From assembly GCA_903642225.1 (NCBI GenBank), contig CAHJWI010000002.1:1-64000 (forward strand): 64,000 nt of DNA, written 5' to 3'. The stretch is from Acidobacteriaceae bacterium (lineage in GTDB: Bacteria; Acidobacteriota; Terriglobia; Terriglobales; Acidobacteriaceae). Below are positions 8,493 through 17,660 of this stretch, piece after piece (position 1 is the stretch's first letter; each line of letters opens with the position of its first letter). The notes beneath the pieces were generated by a model. It worked only from the letters and a program-made list of their open reading frames with translations. It was not told where the DNA came from and did no database searches. The position numbers were made by a program, and so were the translations under genes.

Positions 8493-9677
8493 ATGGCCAC
8501 AATGACTGACGCGCAAGCTCTTGCTGCACCAATTCCCATGCTCGACCTGGGGCGGCAATACGACGCCTTGGGCGCGGAGATCGAGGCGGCTGTCTTAGAG
8601 GTGTGCCGCGCCGGCAGGTTCGTGCTGGGGCGCGAGGTGGGGGAATTCGAGCGGGCGGTTGAGCGGAGGTACGGCGTTGGTGCGGCGGTCAGTTGTGCGA
8701 GCGGCACGGATGCGCTTTGGCTAGCGATGGCGGCGGTCGGAGTCGGGCCAGGGCATGCGGTGGTGACGACACCGTTTTCATTTTTTGCGACGGCGAGCAG
8801 CATTCTGCGGGCGGGTGCAACGCCGGTGTTTGCGGATATCGATCCGGTGAGCTTCAACCTGAGCGCGGCCGCTGTGGATTCGACGATTGCGGAGCGCATA
8901 CAGAAGGACGTACGCGCTGTATTGCCGGTTCACCTGTACGGGCAGTGCGCGGACTGGGACAGCTTTGCGGGGCTTGCAGCGCAGCACGACCTGCTGTTGG
9001 TAGAGGATGCGGCGCAGGCGTTTGGCGCGGAGTGGAACGGTGTGCCCGCGGGTGCGTTGGGAGACAGTGCTGCCTTTTCGTTTTACCCCACGAAGAACCT
9101 GAGCGCGTGGGGCGATGCTGGGCTGACGACGACGCGGACCGCCGAGGCTGGCGAACTAGCGAACGCTTTGCGAGCGCACGGGATGAGGCGGCGGTACTAC
9201 CACGATGAGGTGGGCTGGAACAGCCGACTGGACACGATGCAAGCGGCTGTACTGCTGGTGAAACTTGGGCATATAGAGCGATGGAACAAGAAAAGACAAG
9301 GCGTTGCCGCGCGGTATACGGAGTTGTTTATGGATGCAGGTCTTGCCGTGGAGTCGGGCACAGCTCCGAGGGATAGCCGGCTGGTGTTGCCGGTAGCGGA
9401 CGCGCGGGCGACGCATGTGTGGCACCAGTACGTTGTGCGTGCGCAGCGGCGGGACGAGCTGCGGGCGTACCTGACAGCGCGCGGGATCGGGAGTGAGGTG
9501 TACTACCCGGTGCCGCTGCACATGCAGGAGGCGCTGCGTGGTTTGGGATATCGCAAGGGGCAGTTTCCGGAGAGCGAACGTGCAGCGCGCGAGGTGCTTG
9601 CGCTGCCCATTTATCCGGAGCTGCGGGACGAGGAGCAGGTGCGGGTGGTGGAAACGATTGCTGACTTTCTGCGGTAA
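8493..9677 (+). CDS. DegT/DnrJ/EryC1/StrS family PLP aminotransferase
   Basis: Sugar aminotransferase using PLP (394 residues from ATG 8493). An in-frame GTG at 8430 would add 21 unlikely residues, whereas AGGA lies about 10 bases before 8493. Motifs in order: [12 protein letters not shown] at the N-terminus, [31 protein letters not shown], and [14 protein letters not shown] with the PLP lysine. The family moves an amino group from glutamate to a keto-sugar. Its stop overlaps the kdsA ATG (TAATG) and kdsD follows, so it probably acts on a Kdo-pathway or LPS sugar. A role like KdnA (8-amino-Kdo) is a hypothesis only, since no KdnB partner is seen here. Confidence 0.9.
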   Translation: MATMTDAQALAAPIPMLDLGRQYDALGAEIEAAVLEVCRAGRFVLGREVGEFERAVERRYGVGAAVSCASGTDALWLAMAAVGVGPGHAVVTTPFSFFATASSILRAGATPVFADIDPVSFNLSAAAVDSTIAERIQKDVRAVLPVHLYGQCADWDSFAGLAAQHDLLLVEDAAQAFGAEWNGVPAGALGDSAAFSFYPTKNLSAWGDAGLTTTRTAEAGELANALRAHGMRRRYYHDEVGWNSRLDTMQAAVLLVKLGHIERWNKKRQGVAARYTELFMDAGLAVESGTAPRDSRLVLPVADARATHVWHQYVVRAQRRDELRAYLTARGIGSEVYYPVPLHMQEALRGLGYRKGQFPESERAAREVLALPIYPELRDEEQVRVVETIADFLR

Positions 9678-10582
9678 TGCCGTACGTGAGCTGGCGCGGT
9701 AGCATGAACACGATGCAAGAAGCGATGGGGACAGCACCGAAGAACCGCGATGTCCATGTGGGCGATGTTGTTTTTTCAAATACTCGACCGCTAACGTTGA
9801 TTGCGGGACCGTGCCAGATGGAGAGCTGTGCGCATGCGCTGGAGACGGCCAGTGCGCTGAAGGAGATCGCGGCTGCGGTGGGCATTGGACTGGTGTACAA
9901 GAGCAGCTTCGACAAGGCGAACCGAACCAGCGGGGGTGCGCAACGGGGCATCGGGCTGGAGGCGTCGCTGCCGATCTTTGCGGAGATTCGCGAGACGCTC
10001 GGGTTGCCGGTGCTGACGGATGTGCACGAGAGCGGGCAGTGTGCGCGGATGGCGGAGGCCGTGGATGTGCTGCAGATTCCGGCGTTCCTTTGCCGGCAGA
10101 CGGACCTGCTGCTGGCGGCTGCGGAGACCGGACGCGCCGTGAATGTAAAGAAGGGGCAGTTCCTGTCGCCGCTGGATATGAACAACGTGGCGGGGAAGCT
10201 GAGCGGTGCTGCCGGTGGTGTGCTGCTGACCGAGCGTGGAACAAGCTTTGGGTACAACACGCTGGTGAGCGATATGCGTGCGCTGCCGATCATGGAGGCG
10301 ACCGGGCATCCGGTGATCTTTGACGCAACCCACAGCGTGCAGCAGCCCGGCGGACTGGGGGGCGCGAGCGGCGGGCAACGAGAGTTTGTGCCGGTGCTGG
10401 CGCGGGCCGCGGTGAGCGTGGGTGTGGCGGGTGTGTTCATCGAGACGCATGCGGACCCGGACCATGCGCCGAGCGACGGGCCGAACATGATGCCGCTGCG
10501 CAGCATGGAGGCGTTGCTGCGGGAGTTGATGGAGTTTGACGCGCTGGCCAAGCGGTATGCCGTTGCCGGGGTGAGTGCTTGA
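9677..10582 (+). CDS. kdsA: 3-deoxy-8-phosphooctulonate (Kdo-8-P) synthase
   Basis: Cytoplasmic aldolase joining arabinose-5-phosphate and PEP to give Kdo-8-phosphate for LPS. 301 residues from ATG 9677; internal ATGs at 9704 and 9713 are plausible starts, since the conserved part begins at [12 protein letters not shown]. The Cys of AGPCQMES sits where metal-dependent (Aquifex type) enzymes have their metal cysteine and E. coli has Asn, so this is probably the metal-dependent class. Other motifs are [43 protein letters not shown] and [15 protein letters not shown]. It overlaps the aminotransferase and kdsD genes, indicating one operon. Confidence 0.96.
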   Translation: MPYVSWRGSMNTMQEAMGTAPKNRDVHVGDVVFSNTRPLTLIAGPCQMESCAHALETASALKEIAAAVGIGLVYKSSFDKANRTSGGAQRGIGLEASLPIFAEIRETLGLPVLTDVHESGQCARMAEAVDVLQIPAFLCRQTDLLLAAAETGRAVNVKKGQFLSPLDMNNVAGKLSGAAGGVLLTERGTSFGYNTLVSDMRALPIMEATGHPVIFDATHSVQQPGGLGGASGGQREFVPVLARAAVSVGVAGVFIETHADPDHAPSDGPNMMPLRSMEALLRELMEFDALAKRYAVAGVSA

Positions 10583-11586
10583 GCATCGCAGTGAAGGCGG
10601 AGTCTCGCGTCGCGGATGATGTTGCGTCTGCGGTGAGTACCGTGGGTTGCGAGCTGCGCGGGCTGGAGTCGTTGCGGGACGCGCTGGCGGGCAGTCTTGG
10701 CGAGGCGTTTTCAAAGGCAGTCAGCGTCCTGCAGAGCGCCAGCGGACGCGTGATTGTGACGGGTGTTGGCAAGAGTGGGCACGTGGCACGCAAGATTGCG
10801 GCTACGCTGGCGAGCACCGGCAAGCCTGCGCACTTCGTGCATCCGAGCGATGCGAGCCACGGCGACCTGGGCATGGTGCGGCCGGAGGATGCGGTGCTGG
10901 CGCTGAGCTGGAGCGGCGAGACCGCGGAGCTTGCGGACCTGATCGCATATACGCGGCGCTTTGGCGTGCCGCTGATTGCGAGTACGTCGCGCGCGGAGAG
11001 TACGCTGGCGCGGGCGGCGGACGTGGCCCTGGTGCTGCCGCAGACGGCGGAGGCGTGTCCGGATTCGCTGGCACCGACGACGAGCACAACGATGCAGCTG
11101 GCGATGGGCGATGCGCTGGCCGTGGCGCTGCTGGCGCGGCGAGGGTTCAGTGCGAATGAATTTCGAGACCTGCACCCCGGCGGTCGGCTGGGAGCGCGGC
11201 TGCGGCGGGTGGAAGACCTGATGCACAGCGGTGACGAGGTGCCAGTGGTGCAGGAGAATGCGACGCTGGCCGAAGCGATTGTGCGCATGACGAGCGGGCG
11301 CTTTGGGATTACGGGCGTGGTGGATTCAGCCGGAGCGCTTGTGGGCGTGATTACCGATGGCGACCTACGGCGGGTGTTTGAGCGCGGACTGACCGACGGA
11401 GTGGGCCGGCAACTGGCGCGGGAGACGATGGGTCGCAGTCCGCGAACAGTTGCACCGGGCGAGCTGGCCACGGCGGCGCTGGCGCGAATGCATGGGGAGC
11501 GGATTACGAGTCTGTTCGCGGTGGAGGATGGACGTGCGGTGGGGATTGTGCACATCCACGATCTGCTGCGGGCGGGGTTGGTTTAG
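10579..11586 (+). CDS. kdsD: D-arabinose-5-phosphate isomerase (SIS plus two CBS domains)
   Basis: Converts ribulose-5-phosphate to arabinose-5-phosphate, the KdsA substrate. 335 residues with a TTG start at 10579 in a TTGA overlap with the kdsA stop; GTG 10591 is an alternative. The SIS domain (about 35-175) shows [33 protein letters not shown] and [10 protein letters not shown]. The linker [11 protein letters not shown] is typical of KdsD/GutQ. Two CBS domains fill about 205-335 ([20 protein letters not shown]). It is last gene of the aminotransferase-kdsA-kdsD unit and converges on the DUF1697 gene, with the two ends overlapping. Confidence 0.95.
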   Translation: MSIAVKAESRVADDVASAVSTVGCELRGLESLRDALAGSLGEAFSKAVSVLQSASGRVIVTGVGKSGHVARKIAATLASTGKPAHFVHPSDASHGDLGMVRPEDAVLALSWSGETAELADLIAYTRRFGVPLIASTSRAESTLARAADVALVLPQTAEACPDSLAPTTSTTMQLAMGDALAVALLARRGFSANEFRDLHPGGRLGARLRRVEDLMHSGDEVPVVQENATLAEAIVRMTSGRFGITGVVDSAGALVGVITDGDLRRVFERGLTDGVGRQLARETMGRSPRTVAPGELATAALARMHGERITSLFAVEDGRAVGIVHIHDLLRAGLV

Positions 11587-12162
11587 GTGGTTGCCATCCT
11601 GACGAGCTTTGCGACGGTGTAGAGGTTGCGGATTGTGGCGGGAGCTTGCCGAGCGGGAGTTTTAGTTTGGATTTGCCCATGCCTTCTGGTAGTGGATGTA
11701 GAGCTCGCGGGTGCCGGCGGTTCCCTGCTCGCCCGCGGGGCCGGTAAAGATCCGGGCTACGGCTGGTGGTGCCGCGGCGAGGAAAGCGATGTGAACCTTG
11801 TTGGGCTCGCCGTGCGGGAAAGGGTTGGCGGCGAGGATGGAGCGCAGCTCCTCGGCGGTGCGGACCATGACGTCGACGGGCTTGCCCATGTGGGTGTGCA
11901 GGGCCTGTTGCAGCGCATGCAGGACGGCGGCTTCATCGAGGTTTGATTCAAAGACGACGTTGCCGCTCTGGATGTAGGTGCGGGGATTGGTGAAGCCGAG
12001 AGCGACGCAGAGGGTCTTGAGGTCGGCCATGGCTAGCTTGCCGATGCCGCCGACGTTGATAGCGCGGAGCAGGGCGATGTAGGTCGTGCGCGGGCCTTGC
12101 TTGCTCGGGCGTTCGCTGCGCGGGAATTTGGTGCGCGGGGCGTCATTTACGGGGCTAGGCAC
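11583..12162 (-). pseudogene. DUF1697 family protein with two apparent frameshifts near the C-terminus
   Basis: The body (TTYIALLRAINVGG, TYIQSGNVVFES, ANPFPHGEPNKVHIAFL) is a clear DUF1697 protein of unknown function. A GTG at 12162 overlapping the kdsC stop is the best start. The frame runs into a stop at 11662 after HYQKAWANPN. The family's GxGRSKL motif is present one frame away (KGMGKSKLKLPLGKLP). Its terminal TxRNxxTVxKL motif appears in the third frame (TIRNLYTVAKLVRM), ending at 11583. Two single-base losses would explain this. If only the first frame is used, the CDS is 11662-12162 (166 residues). Decay and sequencing error are both possible. Confidence 0.7.
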
Positions 12163-12721
12163 GGGCGAGGGGGATGGCCTGTTGCCAGCGGCCCTGGGCC
12201 TTGAGGATGAGTTCGACGACTTCGCGTGCGGTGCCTTTGCCGCCGGGTGCGGTGGTGATGTAGTGGGCGACGGCTTTGAGCTCGTCGCAGCCATCGGCAA
12301 CGGAGACGGCGAGGCCGGCGCGGCGGGCGACGGGGATGTCGGGCAGGTCGTCGCCCATGTAGGCGATCTCGTCTTCGGTGACGCCGGCGGCGAGCATGCA
12401 GGCGGTGAAGGCGGCGTCCTTTTCTTTCTGGCCGAGGTGGATGTAGTCGACGTGGAGCTCGTGGGCTCGCTGGGTGACGGCGGGCGAGGTGCGGCCGGTG
12501 ATCCAGCCGGTTTTTATGCCCATGGTGTGGGCGAGCGAAAGGCCAGGGCCGTCCTTGGCGCTGAAGATCTTCAGCTCGTCCACGGTGTCGTCAGATCCCG
12601 CGCGAAGGCCGGCGATGAGGCCGATGCCGCCGTCGGTGAGCGTGCCGTCGACGTCCATGAGAAAGAGCTTGATGCGGCGGGCGCGGGTGAGGAGGTCGTC
12701 TTGCGGGATGGTGGCGGGCAT
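12155..12721 (-). CDS. kdsC: 3-deoxy-D-manno-octulosonate 8-phosphate phosphatase (HAD family)
   Basis: 188-residue HAD phosphatase removing the phosphate from Kdo-8-P to give Kdo, the step after KdsA. The HAD nucleophile motif LFLMDVDGTLTDGGIGLI lies near residue 20, WITGRTSPAV follows, and the C-terminal GDDLPDIPVARRAGLAVSVAD and TAPGGKGTAREVVELIL are typical KdsC. It is on the opposite strand from kdsA and kdsD but within 600 bases, so the pathway's genes are grouped though split between two transcripts. CMP-Kdo synthetase (kdsB) is not in the window. Confidence 0.94.
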   Translation of the reverse strand: MPATIPQDDLLTRARRIKLFLMDVDGTLTDGGIGLIAGLRAGSDDTVDELKIFSAKDGPGLSLAHTMGIKTGWITGRTSPAVTQRAHELHVDYIHLGQKEKDAAFTACMLAAGVTEDEIAYMGDDLPDIPVARRAGLAVSVADGCDELKAVAHYITTAPGGKGTAREVVELILKAQGRWQQAIPLARA

Positions 12722-12768
12722 GTGGGTTCACACGCCTGAAGACGGCTCGTAGTCGTCCTGCTGGATTA

Positions 12769-14391
12769 TCAAAGAGCTCGCATATAGGAAATAGCAGTGC
12801 TGGCTTGTACGACGAGGTAAGTCCCTGGCAGGACAAGCCGGGTGGCGGCTCGATCTGCGCTGCGTTGGTATACGCGTGCGGTGATGACAACTCGATTGCC
12901 AATAAAGATTTCAAGAACGGAATGATCGATCAAGACTCGCACCTTCACGCTTTCCGGGAGCGGCTCGTTGAGTGATACGTCCTGGCCATTAAACGAGATG
13001 GATGTGCGCGTGGCGTCTGAAGCGAGCTCTAGAAAGTAGAGGCCATTCGCCCCGATCTGCACGGGAGGGGGATTTCCTCCGATTCGCTGCAAGTGGAACG
13101 TGGTGTCAGTCTGGTACTCGACTGCGACGGGTCCACTATGTGCGAGGGCTGCGTTGATAGAAGGGTAACGAAGCAGATCAACTTCAGGTGCCGGGGCGAA
13201 GCGGGCTTCGCCGTTGCTGTCGAGCGTCATGATGCGGGGGAGGCTCATGCAGCCGGACCAGCCGTGCTTTGTCATTTCGGCTTCGGTCCAGTCTTCGGGG
13301 ATCCAGCCCCAGAGGATGCGGTTGCCGTGGGCGTCGAGCTGGGTCTTGGGGGCGTAGTAGGGTCCGTGGTTGAGGACGCCTTCTTTTTCCGCAGTCCACT
13401 TCATGGTGCGTTTGTCGAGCGTGCCGGACTGCCACATTGTCTTGCGGCCTTTGAGGGTGCCGGCGGAGTGGATGAGGACGTGCTTTCCTCCGAGCGGGAA
13501 GAAGTCGGGGCATTCCCAGGTTTCGCCGCTGTCGACGGTGTCGTCGGTTTGTTTGCCGGTGGGTTTGCCCGCGGCGAAGATGCCCTGGTACTGCCACTGG
13601 CGCAGGTCAGGGGACTTGTAGAGCAGGACGTTTCCGCCGATTCCCTTCTGGCCGCTGGCAAGAAGCATGTAGTAGGTGCCGTCGTCCTCGCGCCAAGGCA
13701 CGGGGTCGCGGAAGCCGGTGACCCTCATGTCGGGAGGCGGCGATGGGATGACGGGCTTGTCGCTCTTGTCCCAGGTGTCGAGCGCGGCATCCTTTAAGCC
13801 TTCGAGTTCGGCTGCGGAGGGGGCGCGGCCGTTGACCGTGTTGTTGGCGGCGGCGGAGTTGGCCGGCGTGGCAATGCACTGGGCTTCGCGCTCGGGCGGG
13901 TGGCTATTCCAGAGGGTCGCTTGCTCGGGCGTGGAGGGCGCGACGCAGGTGTAGAGGATGGTGGGAATGCGCTTGCTGTGCGCCTCGTCGAAGACCATGG
14001 TGCCGGTGAAGACGCCGAAGCTGTCGGGTCCGCCGGGGGTGCGTTCGAGAGCTACGGGACGGAGCGTCCAATGGACCATGTCTTTCGAGACAGCGTGGGC
14101 CCAGCTCATGTTTCCCCAGACGCTGCCGTTGGGGTTGTTCTGGAAGAAGAGGTGGTAACGGCCGTTGAAGTAGACGGGGGCGCAGGGGTCGTTCATCCAG
14201 CCATGGACGGGGGCCAGGTGGTAACGGGGACGCAGAGCGTCTGCGTCGATCTGGGATTGCGGGGGGAAGCCACCGTTGGGGCCGGGTGTGGGCTGCTGGG
14301 CAAAGGCGAAGCGCGGAAGAACAGCTGATGCACTTGCGGTAACCCCGGCCATGCCAAGGCCGTGTAAAAGTCTACGTCGAGTTACTGTCAT
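12769..14391 (-). CDS. Glycoside hydrolase family 32 (beta-fructofuranosidase/levanase type), Tat-exported
   Basis: Exported enzyme that hydrolyses fructose linkages in sucrose, levan or inulin. 540 residues; the N-terminus TRRRLLHGLGMAGVTASASA is a twin-arginine signal. GH32 catalytic motifs are all present: WMNDPC at 65-70 (nucleophile D68), FRDP at 227-230, and WECPDFF at 292-298 with the acid/base E293. A C-terminal beta-sandwich follows from about residue 400. The start has a strong TAGGAGAG upstream. Which fructan is cut cannot be decided. About 25 bases separate it from the small membrane protein gene upstream, suggesting co-transcription with it and the permease. Confidence 0.93.
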   Translation of the reverse strand: MTVTRRRLLHGLGMAGVTASASAVLPRFAFAQQPTPGPNGGFPPQSQIDADALRPRYHLAPVHGWMNDPCAPVYFNGRYHLFFQNNPNGSVWGNMSWAHAVSKDMVHWTLRPVALERTPGGPDSFGVFTGTMVFDEAHSKRIPTILYTCVAPSTPEQATLWNSHPPEREAQCIATPANSAAANNTVNGRAPSAAELEGLKDAALDTWDKSDKPVIPSPPPDMRVTGFRDPVPWREDDGTYYMLLASGQKGIGGNVLLYKSPDLRQWQYQGIFAAGKPTGKQTDDTVDSGETWECPDFFPLGGKHVLIHSAGTLKGRKTMWQSGTLDKRTMKWTAEKEGVLNHGPYYAPKTQLDAHGNRILWGWIPEDWTEAEMTKHGWSGCMSLPRIMTLDSNGEARFAPAPEVDLLRYPSINAALAHSGPVAVEYQTDTTFHLQRIGGNPPPVQIGANGLYFLELASDATRTSISFNGQDVSLNEPLPESVKVRVLIDHSVLEIFIGNRVVITARVYQRSADRAATRLVLPGTYLVVQASTAISYMRAL

Positions 14392-14416
14392 TACACTCTC
14401 CTACGGTCACCAGTAT

Positions 14417-14683
14417 CTACTCCCTATCAGACGCCAAGCGCCGAAAGATAAGGTAGAGGGCGGCTGCCAGCGTTGCATAAAACAATCCGTCCAGTGGTGC
14501 AATGGCTCCCAGGATGACAGGCCACGACCAAGGAGTCTTGAAGAGGTTGCTGACAGGGCATAGAAGGTCCATGAGTAAGTCGAAATAGGTCGTCCTGCTC
14601 GAAATGAAGCCGACGCCGAACGTAGCAAGGTAGCCCACTGCAAAGGCAATCACAAAGATGCGTGCGATGGCGCGAGTCTGCAT
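14417..14683 (-). CDS. Small hypothetical membrane protein
   Basis: 88-residue protein (ATG at 14681-14683) that I do not recognise. It has a hydrophobic helix at about 7-27 (ARIFVIAFAVGYLATFGVG) and another at about 53-80 (WPVILGAIAPLDGLFYATLA), with a basic C-terminus (RRLASDRE). It starts 5 bases after the amino-acid permease stop and ends 25 bases before GH32, so it is probably in that operon. Coding character is supported by the position and by the amphipathic and hydrophobic pattern. Confidence 0.65.
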   Translation of the reverse strand: MQTRAIARIFVIAFAVGYLATFGVGFISSRTTYFDLLMDLLCPVSNLFKTPWSWPVILGAIAPLDGLFYATLAAALYLIFRRLASDRE

Positions 14684-14688
14684 CGAGG

Positions 14689-16284
14689 TTACCGCTGGCC
14701 GGCGAACTCGCTGCGGTGGCGGCTGTAAAAGAAGTAGACGAACAAGCCGATGACGAGCCAGATGAAGAAGCGCTCCCAGGTGCGGATGGGAAGACCGGTC
14801 ATGAGCAGGATGCAGAAGACGATGGAGAGCGTGGGGATGACTGGACCGAAGGGAACGCGGAAGCCGCGGCGGCGCTCGGGCTGATGCTTGCGCAGGACCA
14901 TGACGCCGATGGAGACGAGAACAAAGGCGAAGAGGGTACCGATGTTGGAGAGCTCGGCGAGGGTACCGACGTCGAAAAGACCGGCGGGGATGGCGACGAG
15001 GACGCCGGCGACCCATGTGGCAAAAGCTGGCGTGCGATAGACGGGATGGACGCGGGAAAAGATGTCCGGCAGCAGCCTGTCGCGGGACATGGCGAACCAG
15101 ACGCGCGCCTGGCCGAGTTGGAAGACGAGGATGGACGAGATCATGCCGACGATGGCGCCGATGAGGACGACGAGTCGGACGTAATGGAGCTTGACCGAGT
15201 GGGTTTCGAGCGAGAGGCGCTTGAGGGCGTTGACGACCGGCGCTCCATCGCCCGCAACGGAGTTCCAGGGAACGATGCCGGTAAGCACGAGCGCTACGCC
15301 GATATAGAGGATGGTGCAGATGATGAGCGTGGCGATGATGCCGATGGGGACATCCCGCTGCGGGGTCTTGCATTCCTCGCTTGCGGTCGAGACAGAGTCG
15401 AAGCCGATATAGGTGAAGAAGATGATGGAGCCACCGGCGAGCACACCGGCATAACCGTTGGGCGAGAACGGCACGTAATAGTTGGGGTGAAGAAAAGAGA
15501 CGCCGGCGAAGACGAAGATGAGGATGGCCATGACTTTGACCAGCACCATGATGTTGTTGGTGCGTGCCGACTCTGAAATGCCGCGGACGAGAACGAAAGT
15601 GAGGAGGATTACGACGAGGAAGGCCGGGATGTTGAAGCCGAAATGCCAGCCCGACTTGAAGATGTCGTGGCCGGCGAGGTCCTGCAAGCCGAGGGGCAGG
15701 AACGCAGGGGACAACCACTTGGGATCGAGCCGGATGCCGAGCCAGTCGAGCAGGTCGACGACGTGCGCGGCGAAACCGACGGACACGCTCATGTTGGAGA
15801 AGGCGTACTCGAGGATGAGATCCCAGCCGATGATCCAGGCGACGAGCTCGCCGAGCGTTGCGTAAGTATAGGTGTAGGCGGAGCCGGCGATAGGAATCAT
15901 GCTGCTTAGCTCGGCGTAGCAGAGGCCGGTGAAGCAACAGACGATGGCAACCAGAATCATGGACAGCGCCAAAGCGGGACCGGCACCTGGACGCCCTGCT
16001 ACAGCGCCATGATGCAGGACGAAGTCGATAACCGGCGAATCCCAGAAAGTGGCAGTCGTTGCTGGATTTCCGGCTATAGCCGTTCCAATCACGGTAAAGA
16101 TACCTGATCCTATGACTGCTCCGACACCGAGCGCCGTGAGGGAGAACGGTCCCAATGTCTTCTTCAGTGCTGTTTTCGGCTGCTCTGATTCGGCGATCAG
16201 CTTATCAATCGACTTTGTTTGAAAGATCTGTCGGGGCAGCGGCGTGTCCTCGGGAGAAGTTCTGAGATTGCGTGTGGGAACCAT
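14689..16284 (-). CDS. APC superfamily amino acid permease (cationic amino acid transporter-like)
   Basis: 531-residue inner-membrane permease importing amino acids, probably by cation symport. The N-terminal cytoplasmic stretch (RQIFQTKSIDKLIAESE) followed by LGVGAVIGSGIFTVIG is characteristic of the CAT/YfnA branch. FTYIGFDSVSTASEECKTPQRD (TM6-loop region, read from about residue 245) and RVWFAMSRDRLLPDIFSRVHP are further family signatures. About twelve to fourteen helices are visible. The gene is divergent from the GH130-like gene with only 61 bases between starts. Downstream it is linked with a small membrane protein and GH32. Substrate is not predictable from sequence alone. Confidence 0.92.
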   Translation of the reverse strand: MVPTRNLRTSPEDTPLPRQIFQTKSIDKLIAESEQPKTALKKTLGPFSLTALGVGAVIGSGIFTVIGTAIAGNPATTATFWDSPVIDFVLHHGAVAGRPGAGPALALSMILVAIVCCFTGLCYAELSSMIPIAGSAYTYTYATLGELVAWIIGWDLILEYAFSNMSVSVGFAAHVVDLLDWLGIRLDPKWLSPAFLPLGLQDLAGHDIFKSGWHFGFNIPAFLVVILLTFVLVRGISESARTNNIMVLVKVMAILIFVFAGVSFLHPNYYVPFSPNGYAGVLAGGSIIFFTYIGFDSVSTASEECKTPQRDVPIGIIATLIICTILYIGVALVLTGIVPWNSVAGDGAPVVNALKRLSLETHSVKLHYVRLVVLIGAIVGMISSILVFQLGQARVWFAMSRDRLLPDIFSRVHPVYRTPAFATWVAGVLVAIPAGLFDVGTLAELSNIGTLFAFVLVSIGVMVLRKHQPERRRGFRVPFGPVIPTLSIVFCILLMTGLPIRTWERFFIWLVIGLFVYFFYSRHRSEFAGQR

Positions 16285-16345
16285 CGTAGTTTAGCGTGTT
16301 GCGGCAACGTAAATAGCACGACTTGCGGTCTGGAAGGTAATTGAG

Positions 16346-17593
16346 ATGGAAGCGGCAACAGTGGAGGGGGCGCATTGGCAGCGACGCCGCAATGGCAGAA
16401 GGCGAAGGCACCTCGGGTTGGGCATGCGCTTTGCCTTGGGATGGTGTGCTCTGCTGGGGCTGCTCGGCGTTCTGGTGACGCGGGGGCAACAGCCGGACCG
16501 GATCACTCTTACGTCGAAAGGATTTGCGCCGCTGATCATTCCCTTGCAATCGCAATGGGAGCTGGGGCCCTGGACGCGCGCGTTACAGCAGCCCGTGATC
16601 ATGCCGAACGCCTCTTCGGTATTCACCGATCCGGTGTCGGGCGCGCCGGTGCACTGGGAGGCGCTGCACACGTTCAATCCGGCGGCGGTCGTGCGCGATG
16701 GCAAGGTGTTCGTGCTGTACCGTGCGGAGGATGATAGTGGAGCGATGGCAATTGGCGGTCACGTGTCACGACTGGGTCTGGCAGTAAGCGCGGACGGGAC
16801 GCATTTCGACCGCATGCCGCAGCCGGTGTTTTATCCCGCCAAGGACGCACAGCAAAGCCGCGAGTCACCGGGTGGTGTGGAAGATCCGCGGCTGGTGGAA
16901 CGGCCCGAGGGCGGGTATGTGCTGACGTACACGCAGTGGTCGCGGACGAGGGACTCCTACTCTGTAGGGATTGCCACGAGTGACGACCTGGTGCACTGGC
17001 AAAAGCGGGGACCTGCATTTCTCGGCGCACTTGGTGGACGCTACGATGCGCTGAAGTACAAATCCGCGGGGATCGTGACGCGTCGAGCCGGCGAGAAGTT
17101 GGTTGCTGCGAGGATCAACGGCAGGTACTGGATGTACTGGGGCGAAATTCACGTGGGGCTTGCGACGAGCGAAGACCTGGTCCACTGGACTCCCGTGGAG
17201 GATGCACCGAGCAAAACAAAGGTGCTGCTGGAAGCTCGGCAGGGCATGGCGGACAGTGCGTTTCCAGAGACGGGTCCGCCGCCGTTACTGACAGCGGGCG
17301 GCATTGTGATGCTGTACAACGCCAAGAACGCTGAAGGTTTAGGAGGCGTTGCCGGGCTACAGCCGGGGACCTACTCCGTGGAAGAGGCCCTGTTTGCAGC
17401 GGATGCGCCGGGGACCATGCTGGCTCGAACGAAGCAGCCGGTGTTCCAGCCGGAGTTGCCGTTTGAGAAGAGCGGTCAGTACGCTGCCGGAACCACGTTT
17501 GCTGAAGGTCTGGTGTGGTTCAAAGGGAAGTGGTGGATGTACTACGGGTGCGCGGACAGCTTTGTAGGCGTGGCTACAGCACCGGCACACTAG
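16346..17593 (+). CDS. GH130-like glycosidase/phosphorylase, membrane-anchored or exported
   Basis: 415 residues. The start at 16346 has GGAAGG 8 bases upstream; an ATG at 16424 just before the hydrophobic segment (LGWCALLGLLGVLV) is an alternative. The mature part is a five-bladed propeller resembling GH130 (mannoside phosphorylases and beta-mannosidases): FNPAAVVRDGKVFVLYRAED near residue 110 and GGVEDPRLV near 175 carry the characteristic Asn and EDPR. GLATSEDLVHW and VMLYNAKNAEG follow. Because it appears exported, hydrolysis is more likely than phosphorolysis, but this is inference. A strong hairpin terminator follows 15 bases after the stop. Confidence 0.85.
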   Translation: MEAATVEGAHWQRRRNGRRRRHLGLGMRFALGWCALLGLLGVLVTRGQQPDRITLTSKGFAPLIIPLQSQWELGPWTRALQQPVIMPNASSVFTDPVSGAPVHWEALHTFNPAAVVRDGKVFVLYRAEDDSGAMAIGGHVSRLGLAVSADGTHFDRMPQPVFYPAKDAQQSRESPGGVEDPRLVERPEGGYVLTYTQWSRTRDSYSVGIATSDDLVHWQKRGPAFLGALGGRYDALKYKSAGIVTRRAGEKLVAARINGRYWMYWGEIHVGLATSEDLVHWTPVEDAPSKTKVLLEARQGMADSAFPETGPPPLLTAGGIVMLYNAKNAEGLGGVAGLQPGTYSVEEALFAADAPGTMLARTKQPVFQPELPFEKSGQYAAGTTFAEGLVWFKGKWWMYYGCADSFVGVATAPAH

Positions 17594-17607
17594 AGGATTA
17601 TGAAATG

Positions 17608-17641
17608 ACAAGAACCCCACCTGTTCGGGTGGGGTTCTTGT
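17608..17641. terminator. 14-bp stem hairpin terminator, probably bidirectional
   Basis: Perfect 14-bp stem (ACAAGAACCCCACC with its complement) around a six-base loop, placed between the convergent GH130-like gene and the small basic protein gene. Confidence 0.85.
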
Positions 17642-17660
17642 CTACTTTCGTCGCCGCAAT

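Noticed and set aside
14417-15937. Long minus-strand frame, 506 residues, spanning the permease gene
   Set aside because: Most of it is arginine-rich shadow of the permease; only the final 88 codons (14417-14683) read as a real small membrane protein.
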